Source: Ailurus styani
Lineage: Eukaryota > Chordata > Mammalia > Carnivora > Ailuridae
Assembly: GCA_002007465.1 (NCBI GenBank)
Contig: LNAC01000278.1
Coordinates: 1,588,333 to 1,652,332 of the forward strand
Reading direction: 5' to 3'
Length of the DNA stretch: 64,000 bases
Of the stretch, positions 24,770 to 35,240 are shown piece by piece; position 1 is the first letter of the stretch, and each line of letters opens with the position of its first letter. The position numbers and the translations under genes are program-made. The notes under the pieces were generated by a model that was not told where the DNA came from, ran no database searches, and saw nothing but the letters and a program-made list of their open reading frames with translations.

Positions 24770-25370
24770 CTTTGGGAACAAAACCGTCTCAGTTTTACCT
24801 TAGAATATATCCAGAACCCACTCTCTTCCCCCATCTCCTTTGCTACTACCCTGCTCCAGGTCACAGCACTTTCACACCAATTATGACCACGGATTCCTGG
24901 TCTGCTCCCCCAGCTCTGCTTGTCTATTCAAGTGTCTACATTAGTCTGTTCTCAACACAGCATCCAGTGTGATCCTGTTAGAGTTGATCAATTTACCTCT
25001 GCTCAAAACTCTCCAGTGGCTTCCCTTCTCACATGCAATAAAAGGCATCTTGTAATTTGAGCCCTTACGTTGTTACCTCATGGACCTCATCTGCTTCTAC
25101 CTGGCTTAAGTCTACTCCAGCCACTCTGGCCTTCTTGCTGTTGGCTATCTGTCATCTCCCCAGGGAGACTTTTCCTTACAATTCTGTCTAAAATCCAACC
25201 TCCTTTCCCTACCTCACAATATTTATCACCATACAATTTAATACACAATCTATTTATTTCTTCTGTTTTTGTCTCCCCTAACCCTTGCTCCAATAGAAGA
25301 TGATAGCAGGAACTTCTGTTAATTTTGTTACTGCTGATCTTCAGTGCCTTGAAAATAGCAGGCACTCCTA
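24770..25370 (+). repeat. Ancient LINE 3' end
   Basis: Ordered landmarks: AGAATATATCCAGAACCCAC, CATCCAGTGTGATCCTG, CTCAAAACTCTCCAGTGGCT, CTCCAGCCACTCTGGCC and TTTGTCTCCCC. Inside ALG14 intron 1, opposite to the gene. Confidence 0.55.
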
Positions 25371-26009
25371 TTATTGAATGAATGGGCAGGTGAGCATTTG
25401 GTATTACATCTAAAATTAGTCTAAGGACATCATATGATATTCAAAGAAAAGTACTAATTTTGACTGATGTTCTTTGAAAATACATGGTTGATTAATAGTA
25501 TTTTATGGTATCTAAAGACTAGACATTTATTGGTATTCAAGATAAACACTTGAAAATGTCTTCCCCCTCCTCCAAAATTCTGGACATGAACTAATAAACT
25601 ATTTGTCTGATTACAAGTCTTTCTTTGACTTCGGTGATTCTTAGAGGTCCTTGACCTCTCCCTACCCTGAATGGTTTGAATGACAAAGGCATCACTTGCC
25701 AGACTAATTCTCAATCTTAATTTTGGTTCCCAGTCTACCACATCTAATACTGTCAAATGAATGGCTCTAACATCCATTTATCCATTTGTTCAAGACAGAA
25801 ACCTGGACATAATTCCGGAGCTTTTCCTTGCCTCACGTCTCACTTTCAAACCACAAGTTCCTACTTGTCTCCCTACCTCGGTCTTTGTCAAACCACTCAC
25901 TTGACAACGCAGGCTGAATCAACTCTGTAAAAGCTTAGATTCACTTGGGTCACACTCCACTCAAAAGTATTTTAAAGGATCCGCTGCTACCAGGACTAAC
26001 AAAATTTAT

Positions 26010-26190
26010 TAAACAACAAGCATTTATTAAATGCTTATCATATGCCGAGCACTTTGCTAAACACTTTTAATACTGCATTTAATCTCCTCACCTCATCCCA
26101 TATTTTTCAAGGTTTAAACAGAAAGTTCAGTGAGGTTAACTAATTTGCCCAAGATCACCAAGTTAGTAAGTGGCAGAGATGTGATTCAAC
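26010..26190 (-). mobile_element. MIR SINE
   Basis: GAGGTTAACTAATTTGCCCA and CAAGTTAGTAAGTGGCAGAG are the MIR core in reverse, preceded by a TTAAATGCTTATCATATGCC segment. Confidence 0.7.
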
Positions 26191-26439
26191 TCCAGGATTA
26201 TGTCAATCTAGAGCCTGTGGTCCTAACCCCTACATGGTATGAAGCAGTGGAGTAATGCCAATAGCTTTATAGAGCATGGTTTACAACGCCCTTGGGGATC
26301 TGGACTGGGCTTACATCTCCACGTGGAACTCAAAGCAACAATGCCCTCTCATCTCTGGCCATTCCAAGTGCTATCAGCTTCTTTTCACGCCCTTCCAGTC
26401 CTAAAAATATCTCTGGTTGATTCCTAGTCATCTTTCAAT

Positions 26440-26760
26440 TCTCAGCTGAGACATCACTTCTTCCAGGAATTTTCCTGTCTCAAGTTCAGATAAAATGGTG
26501 TCCTGAAGACTTCCACGGCAGTCTATACTTCTCAGATTATAGGAAGTACCCGTTTTGTTTTGTTTTTTGTTTTCTGTTAGTTTTTCTATCATCTCCTTTT
26601 CATTCACTGTTGTATCCTTGTAGCTTTCACACTGCTTCACGACCTAGTCACCAGTCCGTGGCAAGTAGTAGTTGTAGTCGGTTTTATTTCCAGAGCTTAG
26701 CATAGTGCCTGACGTCTCCAAAGGCTCAACATACGTTAAGTGAATAAAGTAATGAATTAT
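26440..26760 (+). repeat. Old LINE 3' end
   Basis: CTGAGACATCACTTCTTCCA and the tail GAGCTTAGCATAGTGCCTGA followed by an AGTGAATAAAGTAATGAA end. Approximate limits. Confidence 0.45.
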
Positions 26761-27334
26761 ACTTGAACGTAACTTTAAAACATTTGCTAATAATGTAAAT
26801 ATTATTCTAACTGGATGTAATCTCCTAGCATTACTAAATCTACACAGTATATCTGTTTCTATCAGAACTTATCCATTTAAAATTGTGAGGGCCTGCAGAG
26901 CTGGTAGACTGTTAAATTGTATTACCTGATAGGGCAGCTTGTTGTTCATACGCTGACAAAATATTCTGAAATGTGTACTGTTCTATGGTCAGTAGATAAT
27001 TGTTTCTAACCTCGTGGATTTGTACATTTATACATGTGACAATTCATTTTGCCTCATTTATCGTGTAGTAGTCATGATTCCTAAACTAAACACAAAATGC
27101 CTAGGTTAATAAAGCAAAACAGCAATTTTTACTCAGGAAGATTCTAAGTTAGCATCATAAGGTTTCTGCGTCCTCTCTGCTCATTAATAATTTGTTATAA
27201 TAATATACGCTACGTGGAAGCTTAATTACAGACAAGTGTAAGTTACTCATTTGTCCTTAAAAGATGCCCAGGCCGCGTCAGCAAACCAGAATTTTGCCCC
27301 GGCTGGGCTGACCGGTTCCGGTTAACACAAGGAA

Positions 27335-27353
27335 ACTACAAATCTCAGCATGC
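27335..27353 (+). promoter_or_regulatory. ZNF143/THAP11-like element
   Basis: The 19 bases read ACTACAAATCTCAGCATGC. They match the known ACTACAANTCCCAGNATGC promoter element bound by ZNF143 and THAP11/HCFC1 with one difference (C to T in the CCC). It lies about 100 bases inside ALG14 intron 1. Confidence 0.65.
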
Positions 27354-27398
27354 AATGCTCCTAAAAGTGCTAAGGAGACTAGAGAGGAGCGTCGCGGT

Positions 27399-27417
27399 GT
27401 ACTCTGGGGTTTGTAGT
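27399..27417 (-). promoter_or_regulatory. Second, weaker ZNF143/THAP11-like element
   Basis: On the minus strand this reads ACTACAAACCCCAGAGTAC, with three differences from the ACTACAANTCCCAGNATGC consensus. It is inverted relative to the stronger copy 46 bases away, so the two form a divergent pair just downstream of exon 1. Confidence 0.4.
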
Positions 27418-27456
27418 GACCGACCCAGGCTCGATCGTCACCGCCCCAATACTTAC

Positions 27457-27592
27457 CGGACCCAGCCACCACCAAGACACTGAGAGACTGACGGGGCCCC
27501 AGGACCCGAGAATGGAGCACTACCCACAGCCGCAGTGCCAGCAGCGCGGCCACCACAGTTGCCGCCGCCGCTAGGATAAAGACACTAGCCAT
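27457..27592 (-). CDS. ALG14: ALG14 exon 1, coding part
   Basis: Encodes the N-terminus of ALG14, the membrane subunit that recruits the catalytic subunit ALG13 to the cytosolic face of the ER. The pair transfers GlcNAc from UDP-GlcNAc to dolichyl-PP-GlcNAc, the second step of N-glycan precursor assembly. The translation runs 45 codons plus one base. Residues 2-27 form a hydrophobic Ala/Val/Leu-rich anchor ending in the conserved RLWVVL stretch, then a PRQSLSVLVVAGSG segment matches the first beta strand and the start of the GSGGH loop of the family. The exon ends at a strong donor (G|GTAAGT, gt at 27455-27456) and joins exon 2 in phase 1. The start is the first ATG that gives the known N-terminus; its context has C at -3 and G at +4, so it is not optimal. 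An out-of-frame upstream ATG lies 17 bases before it. Confidence 0.93.
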
Positions 27593-27609
27593 GCGAAGAA
27601 ACGACGCAT
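27571..27609 (-). CDS. Upstream ORF overlapping the ALG14 start
   Basis: An ATG 17 bases upstream of the ALG14 ATG, in another frame, opens a 12-codon ORF that stops at a TAG (plus-strand CTA at 27571-27573) inside ALG14 exon 1. The upstream ATG lies within the NRF1-like palindrome. If transcription starts above it, the ORF would overlap the main start and could reduce ALG14 translation. Whether it is in the mRNA is unknown. Confidence 0.4.
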   Translation of the reverse strand: MRRFFAWLVSLS

Positions 27610-27972
27610 GCGTACTATCCCCCGGCGCCGCCGCTCAGAAGCGGTCAAAGTTCAAGTATGGGCGCCGCGGAGACGCAAATAGGGCGTGTCGAGCCTCTTG
27701 GTGGGCGGGGCTTGTCTGCGCTAGGAGGCGTTCAGGGCGAAAGGCGGAAGTGCTGGCTCTGGGGACTTTTGTGGCTTCTCCATCGGATTCCACGCGGCTA
27801 CCTCCCAAGCATAAACTGAAATTCGGCAAGTTAAACGCAGGAGAAGTGTGATTTCCACCCGTGACGAGGTCAGGCCACCTGTGCACCCTAAACGCTCCGG
27901 AGCTTTCAAGTTAGGAAGTGTTCCCGCGCCACTAACTTTGTGAATTCCACCTGAGGCCAATAGCATACATCG

Positions 27973-28039
27973 CCTTTTTTCTTCCTTCCTCTCTTCCTTC
28001 CTTTCCTCCTTCCTTCCTTCTTCTCTTCCTTCCTTTTTC
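27973..28039 (+). repeat. Pyrimidine-only tract (TTCC/TCTT)n
   Basis: Sixty-seven bases without a purine on the plus strand, built of CTTCC and CCTTCCTTCC units. It lies about 380 bases upstream of the ALG14 start codon, at the edge of the promoter. Confidence 0.9.
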
Positions 28040-28799
28040 AATGCCAAGGGGAAAGTTTCTGTTGCAACATTTGGACATTACCGTGCTTGCCAGTAAAAGT
28101 TACTTAAGACAAAAAATTAAATTTAGGGCCTTCATCAGAATCTCTTTCCCGACACTCGTGTTTTTAACTTTTCTAGGCATTTTCACAGATCTTTGTGATC
28201 AGAGTGGCCGAGGGTGATCACCCCCAATTATGCCATGATCCTGAGAGGAGTGGAAGCTCAGAGTGACTCAAGATAGCAGGATAGAGAAGGTAGCGTCCAA
28301 CAATTATTACTCAGTTAATTTTACCACAAAGCCAACACCTCCCCTAATCCCAGTTTTGCTTATTTTCTATTGCCTGTGTAATCCATATTGCAGCAATATA
28401 AGGATACTGAGATTACAGAAGTCCCCTCACGCCAAGTGTAATTTGCAAATAGTCCCATACAGACTATAGATTGGACAGGGCAAGTATACAGATGAATAAA
28501 CAGGTCCTGAAAGATGAAACAGCTTGCTCAAGTGAAATAGTGGCAGATCTAGATTTTAGAAACTAGAAATCTTCTTACATAGGAGTATTACATTGTGTAT
28601 TCCTTTTCTAAGTTTCAGACTTACTTGATTATCACACTTGCCTAAAGCCTAGAAGTGTCTTTTAAAATGCAGTCTCTCAGGAGAGGCCTGGGATCAGGTT
28701 ATCTAACCAGTGTGTCAGTTTCTCTCGGCAGTCAAGTCAGGGAAACATTTAGGGACTTGGTAGCATCATTTTCTGGCTGATGGATTTCATAGCGCTTCC
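28040..28799. other. No recognised feature
   Basis: Sequence upstream of the ALG14 promoter with neither coding potential nor a repeat I can name. Confidence 0.45.
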
Positions 28800-28965
28800 C
28801 ATATTCAGTCTTCCAATCAAATCCTCTTAACCCTATACCCTCACAATAAGGCCAAAAGGTGAATATTATTTCCCTCTTTAAGGATAAAGACACGGATTCT
28901 ATAAAAGTAAAATAGTTTGCCTAAGATTTTTCAGCTAGGAAGCGGTGGAGAAAGTTTATAGTTGT
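28800..28965 (-). mobile_element. MIR SINE, diverged
   Basis: Reverse MIR-like order: CTCTTAACCCTATACCCTCA, GGTGAATATTATTTCCC, AATAGTTTGCCTAAGATTTT and AGCTAGGAAGCGGTGGAG. Confidence 0.5.
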
Positions 28966-29320
28966 GGGCTTAGAAGTTAGCGCCTCAAATTTTGATGAAG
29001 TCAGAATCCCCTGGGTTTATAAATACATAGTTCAAAGTCCAGAGGTAGGGCCTCTGGCACAGTATAAAAAACAAGTATATTACAAAGGATGTAGTTTTCT
29101 TTCATCTGCCCACTCTGCCATTCCCAGCAATGGCTTCAACCTAAGAATCTCCCCTCATACTTCAAAGAATATGTTAGCGTCTGAGAAATTACATCCAGAG
29201 GGGGAAATTAACAGAGCCAAACACGGACATTATCTTGTCATTGGGTCTTTCTTTTTAAGGGTGACGAAACTTTTTCCTGAACCCCTCACAGGCTTTCTTT
29301 CACACTCTCTGGCTGTATTT

Positions 29321-29525
29321 TTTTTTTTTTTAAGATTTATTTATTTATTTATTTGACACAGAGAGAGAGAGAGATCACAAGTAGGCAGAGAGGCAGGCAG
29401 AGAGAGTAGGGAGAAGCAGGCTCCCTGCTGAGCAGAGAGCCCGATGTGGGCCTCGATCCCAGGACCCTGAGATCATGACCTGAGCCGAAAGCAGAGGCTT
29501 TAACCCACTGAGCCACCCAGGTGCC
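29321..29525 (-). mobile_element. SINEC, young
   Basis: Full-length minus-strand copy with a perfect 16-base duplication, CTCTCTGGCTGTATTT (29305-29320 and 29526-29541). Confidence 0.95.
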
Positions 29526-29541
29526 CTCTCTGGCTGTATTT

Positions 29542-31020
29542 ATAGCTCTTATGTATTCATAAAAGCTGGATGGGGTAGGTGGAGCATGGCATATATAGCT
29601 ACGTGTTGTATATGGCTATTTGGTGGAGGGTGGCTACTGAACATAATGGTCTCTTGGAGAGAAGGAAGTTGGAGGAGGGTAGAGGAGAGATGATTGTTGG
29701 TTAGGCAGATAATAGCGTTTGGATTGCTGTGAAAATATTGTGTCCCAGGTGACTTTGTAACCTGACACAGGTATGCAAATGTCAAGCATATTAATAATTA
29801 CTAGACTGCAGGTCTCAGATGACACTCTTGCATTCTCCTTTACCCCATCGCCTCACTTATGTAATTACCTGTATCTGTAGGAAATATCAGCTTGACTGCA
29901 CTGGCATGCAGCTAGAATCAGTGAGGATGATCGAGCATTTAGGGCTGCAGTAAACGCAGCTAATCAAAGAGGGAGGAGTAGCAGACATTGTTTAGAATTA
30001 TTGGTTGAATTATTTTGAATTAAGGCTAGGGTCAAACTGTTGTGTGTTTCTGACAAGGAAGTTGAGTGCAGAGAGGAGCTAGGTGGCAGGCAGGGACAGA
30101 AACAAAGTTGGGAACTCCTGAACAAAATCAATGTCTACTGGCCTGTGACAGGCACAAAATGTATAGATGATCAAGAGGCCAAGAAACTGTACTGGATTAA
30201 TCACGAAAGGCAAGCTGAATGACAAGAAGCAGCAACTAAAATTTCTCTTGGGGAGTAAATTGCACTGACAACATAGATTACAGATGATTGGAAGTAAATT
30301 ATAGTGCTATGAAAGCATGAAAAATGTATTAATAATTGACAGAATGCATAATGATATTGAGCCATAGCCAATTGTAAGTAAAGTCTATCTGGGAAGTGAT
30401 TTTTATTATCTTCTTAAATCTGTTTTCTAAAGCTTCTATGGCAAATATCTATTTTTCATGAATATTTAAAAAGTTAAGATTATTTTGCACTATTCGGTAG
30501 GATTGTGCTTCTTAACTTTTTCAACATATTTAATGAGCACCTGCTATGTGTTGAATTTAGGTACAGGGGATCTCGTATGGATAGGATAACAGCCCAGACA
30601 AGAAACTTAGACTAGAAAGATGATAGTGGAGGTAGAAGAGCATTTGAGAAGAAGATTTCAGATATATTTTATGGCTAGAGTCATTGAGTCTTGTTGATAG
30701 ATAAGATATTGGGGATCAAGGTGGGTCCTAGAGTTTTGGCTTCAAAACTGGTTGGATGGTGTCATTTGCTAAGAATAGATGGACAGGAAGAGAAACAAGC
30801 TTTTGTGGGTAGACACAGGGGAGGAGAGGATGAAAATGAAGTGTTCTGTTTTGGATGTTAGTTGGAGTAGCCTGTTAGACATCCAAGTGATTATGTCAAA
30901 TAGATAGTTTCATGTACGAATCTGAAGCTTGGGTCAGAGCTAAAGGTATAAATTTAGAAGTCAACATATACATGGTACTGAAAGCCACGAGACTGGGTGA
31001 GATCACCTGGGGAGGGAGTC
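29542..31020. other. No firm feature; possible old LINE
   Basis: Purine-rich in its right half (30560 on), with phrases such as TTAGACATCCAAGTGATTAT and GACTGGGTGAGATCACCTGG seen in old LINE-derived sequence. I cannot name a family with confidence. Confidence 0.3.
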
Positions 31021-31025
31021 TAGGT

Positions 31026-31221
31026 CAGTCCTGTGCAATAGAACATTCTTCAATGATGGAAAGATTTCATGTTCACGTTTGTTACTATCTACGTGTGCCT
31101 ATTGCACACTTGAAAAGTGGCTAGTGCGATTGAGGAACTGAATCTTAATTTTACTTCATTTAAATTATTTTAAATTTAAATAGACACATGTGGCTAGTGT
31201 CTCCTATATTGGACATCTCAG
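31026..31221 (+). mobile_element. hAT-Charlie-type short DNA transposon
   Basis: Starts CAGTCCTGTGCAATAGAA and ends TGGCTAGTGTCTCCTATATTGGACATCTCAG. The ends (CAGTCCTGTGCAATA and, inverted, CTGAGATGTCCAATA) are diverged terminal inverted repeats. No intact eight-base duplication. Confidence 0.6.
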
Positions 31222-32545
31222 GATTGAGAAGAATATGGGGTCATTAACATTTAGAGATCTAGTAAAGGAGATTTAGCCAGTAAGGAAGATAGAGAAGGGA
31301 AAACCAGGGAGATAGAAGGAAAATCAGGAAAGAGTGGTGTCCATAAAAACTAAGAGTGGAAAATGATTCAAGAGTGGGAGTGCAGTCAGCTCTGTCACAT
31401 GCTGATCATAGATGGGATCAGATGACTTGAAAACATTTCGTCACTGAGAATCTAAGCAAGAGCAGCATTGAATGGTGGTTGTAGAAGGCAGTTGGAAATG
31501 GGCAGAAGAGAGAATGGGAGATGAAGAAAAGCAGTGTCTGTAGACAATTATTTCAAGTTTTTCTTTGAAGGGGAATGGAGAAATTGGATGAGAAATAAAA
31601 GAGAATTTGGAATTGAAACATGTTTTAAGATGGGACCTACTGGCATATTCATTTGAATTTTAAAATGATCCAGTGGAGGAAAATTGATGTAGGAGAGAAA
31701 GGGAATGAGAGTAGGAAGAAAGTTCTTCGAAAGATGAAGAGGGCTGAAATATACAGCACAAGGGGAGGGTCTGGGCTTTGGTGCGGGGGGGGGGGGCTTA
31801 TCCTATGGTAACAGGATGTAAGGCAGGGATATAATGCAGACACTGGGAATCTTATAGAATTGGTGGTGAATAGATGAGGGTGTGGAGATACAGGGTACAG
31901 AGTGTGAGAGGCTCTAGGAGAAAGAAGTTAGGAAATAATCATCTTGAAAAGTAATTGGCATATTCATCAGGATCAGCGTAGGATTTCTGGGCAGATTGGA
32001 ATGCCCATTTGAAGCTTGTAATAACAAATTTAGAGAGAAACCAGTCAGCATAATTTTATGTCTTTCTCTCCACTGGAAAAGGCAGATAGTTGACTTTAAC
32101 CAAAGTTAGATTTTTGACAGGTGACCACATTAGCAAGATAAGATTCTTCTCATGGGAGCAAGGTCCGTGGAATTTTCTCTGGGCATGGTGGGAAGTGAAG
32201 ACAGGAGGGTAAAGGTAGGAGAGTAGATGAGTAGTGGCAGAGTGTAAGGTCAGGGGATTGGAAGCCTAAAGAAGGTTGAAAAATTGCAATGAAAGAACTA
32301 GAGCCAGTGAACTTTAGAGATAAGAGGTGGCGGTCAGAGGATGGGATGCTTGAAGTCAATACTGTGTTACTACTGATAGTAGTTTTTAGGCCATAACTAT
32401 AAGAATGGATGGAAAAGATACAGGGGCCACCCACGTGGATGCCAGAGTCACCAAGGGGTGGAGAGAAAGATGAGCTCAGGTTTTCAAAAAGTAAGAGTCT
32501 GGAAGGTGATAGCAACCAAAAAGAACTTTAGGCATAAGCAGGATA
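31222..32545. other. No firm feature; purine-rich old sequence
   Basis: Long purine-rich sequence with a 12-base G run at 31785-31796. It is likely a decayed minus-oriented LINE. No gene seen. Confidence 0.3.
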
Positions 32546-32549
32546 TCTT

Positions 32550-32940
32550 CCATTTGGCTCTCAAGATTCATTCTTCTCTACCCCACCCAGTCATGGGACC
32601 TGAAACCTATGGATTCAGTCAGCAGTTTCCTTGCTGTCTGGTTCTGGTTGGGTGTGGCCAATGGGGAGCCTCAGCAGATCTGATGTAGGGAGGCTGTGTT
32701 CCTGAAATGTGGGGGGGGGATGTCTCTGCTCTTTAACATGGCTTCTACACCTCTCTCTCTCTTGGGCCCAGAGCTCATTTTCCTTATTTTTTTCAGGCCG
32801 AGGGGGGTGGCCCTCAGTGACTGCACAATCCCTTTTGCCTTCCTTCCGTCATTCACACCTCTGTAAATCATCCCTTTATTAAGTCATCCTCAACTTAATA
32901 CAAGTGTGCCATCTATATCCTGTTGGGGTGGTACAATTGC
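32550..32940 (+). mobile_element. Old LTR fragment
   Basis: GGTTGGGTGTGGCCAATGGG and a 3' portion with CCCTTTATTAAGTCATCCTC, then GTGTGCCATCTATATCCTGT, in the order of ancient mammalian LTRs. The subfamily is not identifiable by eye. Confidence 0.5.
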
Positions 32941-33950
32941 ATGACGAGAACTTCAAGGGAACTAGAGTTTTTGAAAGAAGGAGAAATGGTTTAGAAGCAG
33001 TGATGTGGACCAAAAGTTTCCCCACCTGTTGGTGTGTAAGAAACAGATGGCCTCCAGTTGAGAGACATATTGAGGAGCAAGTTTTCAGCTTCTGCAGGGA
33101 AGTGGAGAAGTCATTCAAAATGAAGTTGAAGATACAGGGGAGTTTTGGAGGTGACAGAATAGGAGATCCAAAGTATGTCATGAAAGGGTTTGAAGGATGG
33201 TGAGGAATGGAAGTTGGGTCATGTTGAGAGAATTTAAAAGTAACCATGGAGATACGAATCAGATGATAGTGGCTAATCTGGGAGGCTTCTGGGGCTTGGA
33301 GTAAATAGGGATGAGGACAGGCTCTCAATTCATTTCAGTTCAATTCTACGAGTACCTAATATGTACAGCTCACTGGGGTAGGTACTGGGGTACAGTGGTA
33401 AGGCAGTAACAGTTAATACCCAAGCAGTGACTCAACAATGAGCCTGACTATGTGAATTGCATACCTCTTAACAGGGCCTCCTAGAGAAAAGCCACCCAAC
33501 CCATGCTTTCATGGGCTGTCTTGGAGTATGGGCCACTAGGGACCCTGGCATGTAGGCACCTTCCCAACAGAGGTCAACAATCTTCAATCCTAATGAAGGT
33601 AGTAAAGTAAAGATAAAGACTGAAGCTCTTCTGCAAGAGCCAGGAACACCACTTTGGTCAGCATTATGTGTGCCCGTGACAAGGTAAAGCTGGAAAGGAG
33701 TTCTTAGTCTGGGCCATAGACAGATGGCCTCCAGGACTGATGGTTGTATGCCTTACCATTAAAGATCTTTGGGAAGGTGTGGTAGGATAGGTGACAGTAA
33801 TTGTCCCAGTACAACCCAAATCTATAGACAAGACTTTTTTTCTCGTTATCAAATATACTAATAATATGTTTAAGTTGCAACCTCTTCCTGGATAAAACCA
33901 CTTGTTAGGATTCCTTGAATGCTAACCCTTGAAGGCTAAGGCCATTGTTA
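32941..33950. other. No recognised feature
   Basis: Unique-looking intergenic sequence. The open frames here lack any known domain. Confidence 0.4.
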
Positions 33951-33954
33951 ATAT

Positions 33955-34130
33955 TTAATTGGCATTTACTGTGTACTTACTAGTATGCCACGCACATAGA
34001 ATGTGAATTAACTAATTTTCACAATAACCCTAATGAGGTAGGCATTATAATGATCCCACTAAGGTATAGAGAGATCATTTGCTCTGGGTCACAGAGCCAG
34101 GAATTGGCAGTCAGGATTCCAAAAAGGTCA
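33955..34130 (-). mobile_element. MIR SINE
   Basis: Reverse MIR landmarks: TTTACTGTGTACTTACTAGT, AATAACCCTAATGAGGTAGG and CTGGGTCACAGAGCCAGGAA. Confidence 0.65.
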
Positions 34131-34301
34131 TGCTCTTCCCTTCTACAGTATCACTGAAAGAATTTATCGTATATTTACACCAGCTGTTGTGCTGTATATT
34201 AAAGAAAGGAAGATAGAAATATACTTTACCATGACTGACTTTTCTTTTATAAAATTAGAGCTAAATAGGAGGCAAAGGATTTTTTAAAAGTGCCCTTTTC
34301 A

Positions 34302-34413
34302 GGGGCACTTGCCAGACTCAGTCGGTAGAGCATGTTACTCTTCATCTAAGGGTTGTAGGTTCAAGCCCCATGTAGGATGTAGAGCCTACCAAAAAGTTAA
34401 AAAAAAAAAAAAA
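34302..34413 (+). mobile_element. tRNA-Lys-like SINE
   Basis: Short Can-SINE with a clear tRNA-Lys-like body (GACTCAGTCGGTAGAGCATG, then GGTTGTAGGTTCAAGCCCCA) followed directly by an A-rich tail. The poly-A tail and imperfect acceptor stem argue against a functional tRNA. Confidence 0.75.
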
Positions 34414-35125
34414 GTGGGTTATTCATATTCCAGTTAAGAATTGCTTTTCTATTTTCTAGCTTTTTCTCCAAGTGCATTCTAAAAGAATACTAGATTAAAT
34501 AGACATGTCTATCTCTCTGTATATAATCACTCTTGATTCATGCTTTGTTTAAGATAAATTTGCAGTGAAATTACTAGACACACCAATTTTATTCTGTTAC
34601 TTTATTTATCTCAGGTACATCTTTCCAGATATGTTTATAAATTCAGCTCCAGCCCTATATACACAAAATGTCTTATCAGTTACAAATTTAGCAAGGTATT
34701 AAAATCTTATTTAAAAATACATTTCCAGACTGTCATGGTAGGTATCACACCACGTCATACTGTTTATTAGTGACAACCACAACAATGATGGCTCCTTTAA
34801 TTTTCAATTACCATATTTTCAGTTTTAGACCTATAAATAAAGTCAGAAACAATTCTATTTCTGCACGAAACGCTGCTTGTCTTTGAAATATTGCGCATTA
34901 ATTTTCTCCTCATCCCAGCCCTCCCTCCCTGCAAAGCCTCTGCCTGGCACGCCTCAGGCCTGTCTTTTCCTCACTGTACACATGCCCTTTCTACCCTGTC
35001 TTTCCCAAATCCTTTTTTGCTGCCACAGAGCTCTTTGTCCTTGGTAAAAACACACAGATGATACCTTCTCTCTTATCTGACTATACATTGTTCCTGTGAA
35101 TTTCACACGCTTGATAAAACATGCA
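34414..35125. other. No recognised feature
   Basis: AT-rich intergenic sequence; no gene or nameable repeat. Confidence 0.4.
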
Positions 35126-35129
35126 GACT

Positions 35130-35240
35130 GCTATTCAGTAGGCATTTATAAACTTTCTCAACCTCCTCTCGCAGCCTCCTATGAACTTAAGTACTATTAT
35201 TATCCCCATTTTGTAGGTGAGGAAGTTGAGGCTTTACCAC
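35130..35240 (-). mobile_element. MIR SINE fragment
   Basis: ATTATTATCCCCATTTTGTA followed by GGTGAGGAAGTTGAGGC is the MIR core in reverse. Confidence 0.55.

Larger units (their letters stand above)
22966..27456 (-). other. ALG14: ALG14 intron 1
   Basis: This is the 4,491-base intron between exons 1 and 2, with GT (27455-27456) and AG (22966-22967) ends on the minus strand. It contains a short L1 tail next to exon 2, ancient LINE 3' sequence at about 24770-25370 and 25600-25990, a MIR at about 26010-26190 and another old LINE end at about 26440-26760. The promoter-proximal 160 bases carry two ZNF143/THAP11-like motifs. I see nothing recognisable at 23193-23380, 23790-24760 or 26760-27280. 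Confidence 0.9.
27290..27860 (-). promoter_or_regulatory. ALG14: CpG-rich ALG14 promoter and exon 1 region
   Basis: CpG density is high here and falls sharply outside, as in a housekeeping CpG-island promoter. Visible sites are an Sp1-type GC box (GGGCGGGGC, 27703-27711), an ETS/GABPA-like site (GCGGAAGTG, 27744-27752), an NRF1-like palindrome (ACGCATGCGT, 27604-27613), and two ZNF143/THAP11-like elements at 27335-27353 and 27399-27417. No TATA box is evident. The island spans both sides of the ALG14 start and could also start transcripts on the plus strand; nothing in the sequence proves that. Confidence 0.8.

Noticed and set aside
34302..34413. Possible tRNA-Lys gene
   Set aside because: It has a tRNA-like body, but the acceptor stem is poor and a poly-A tail follows, so it is a SINE head.
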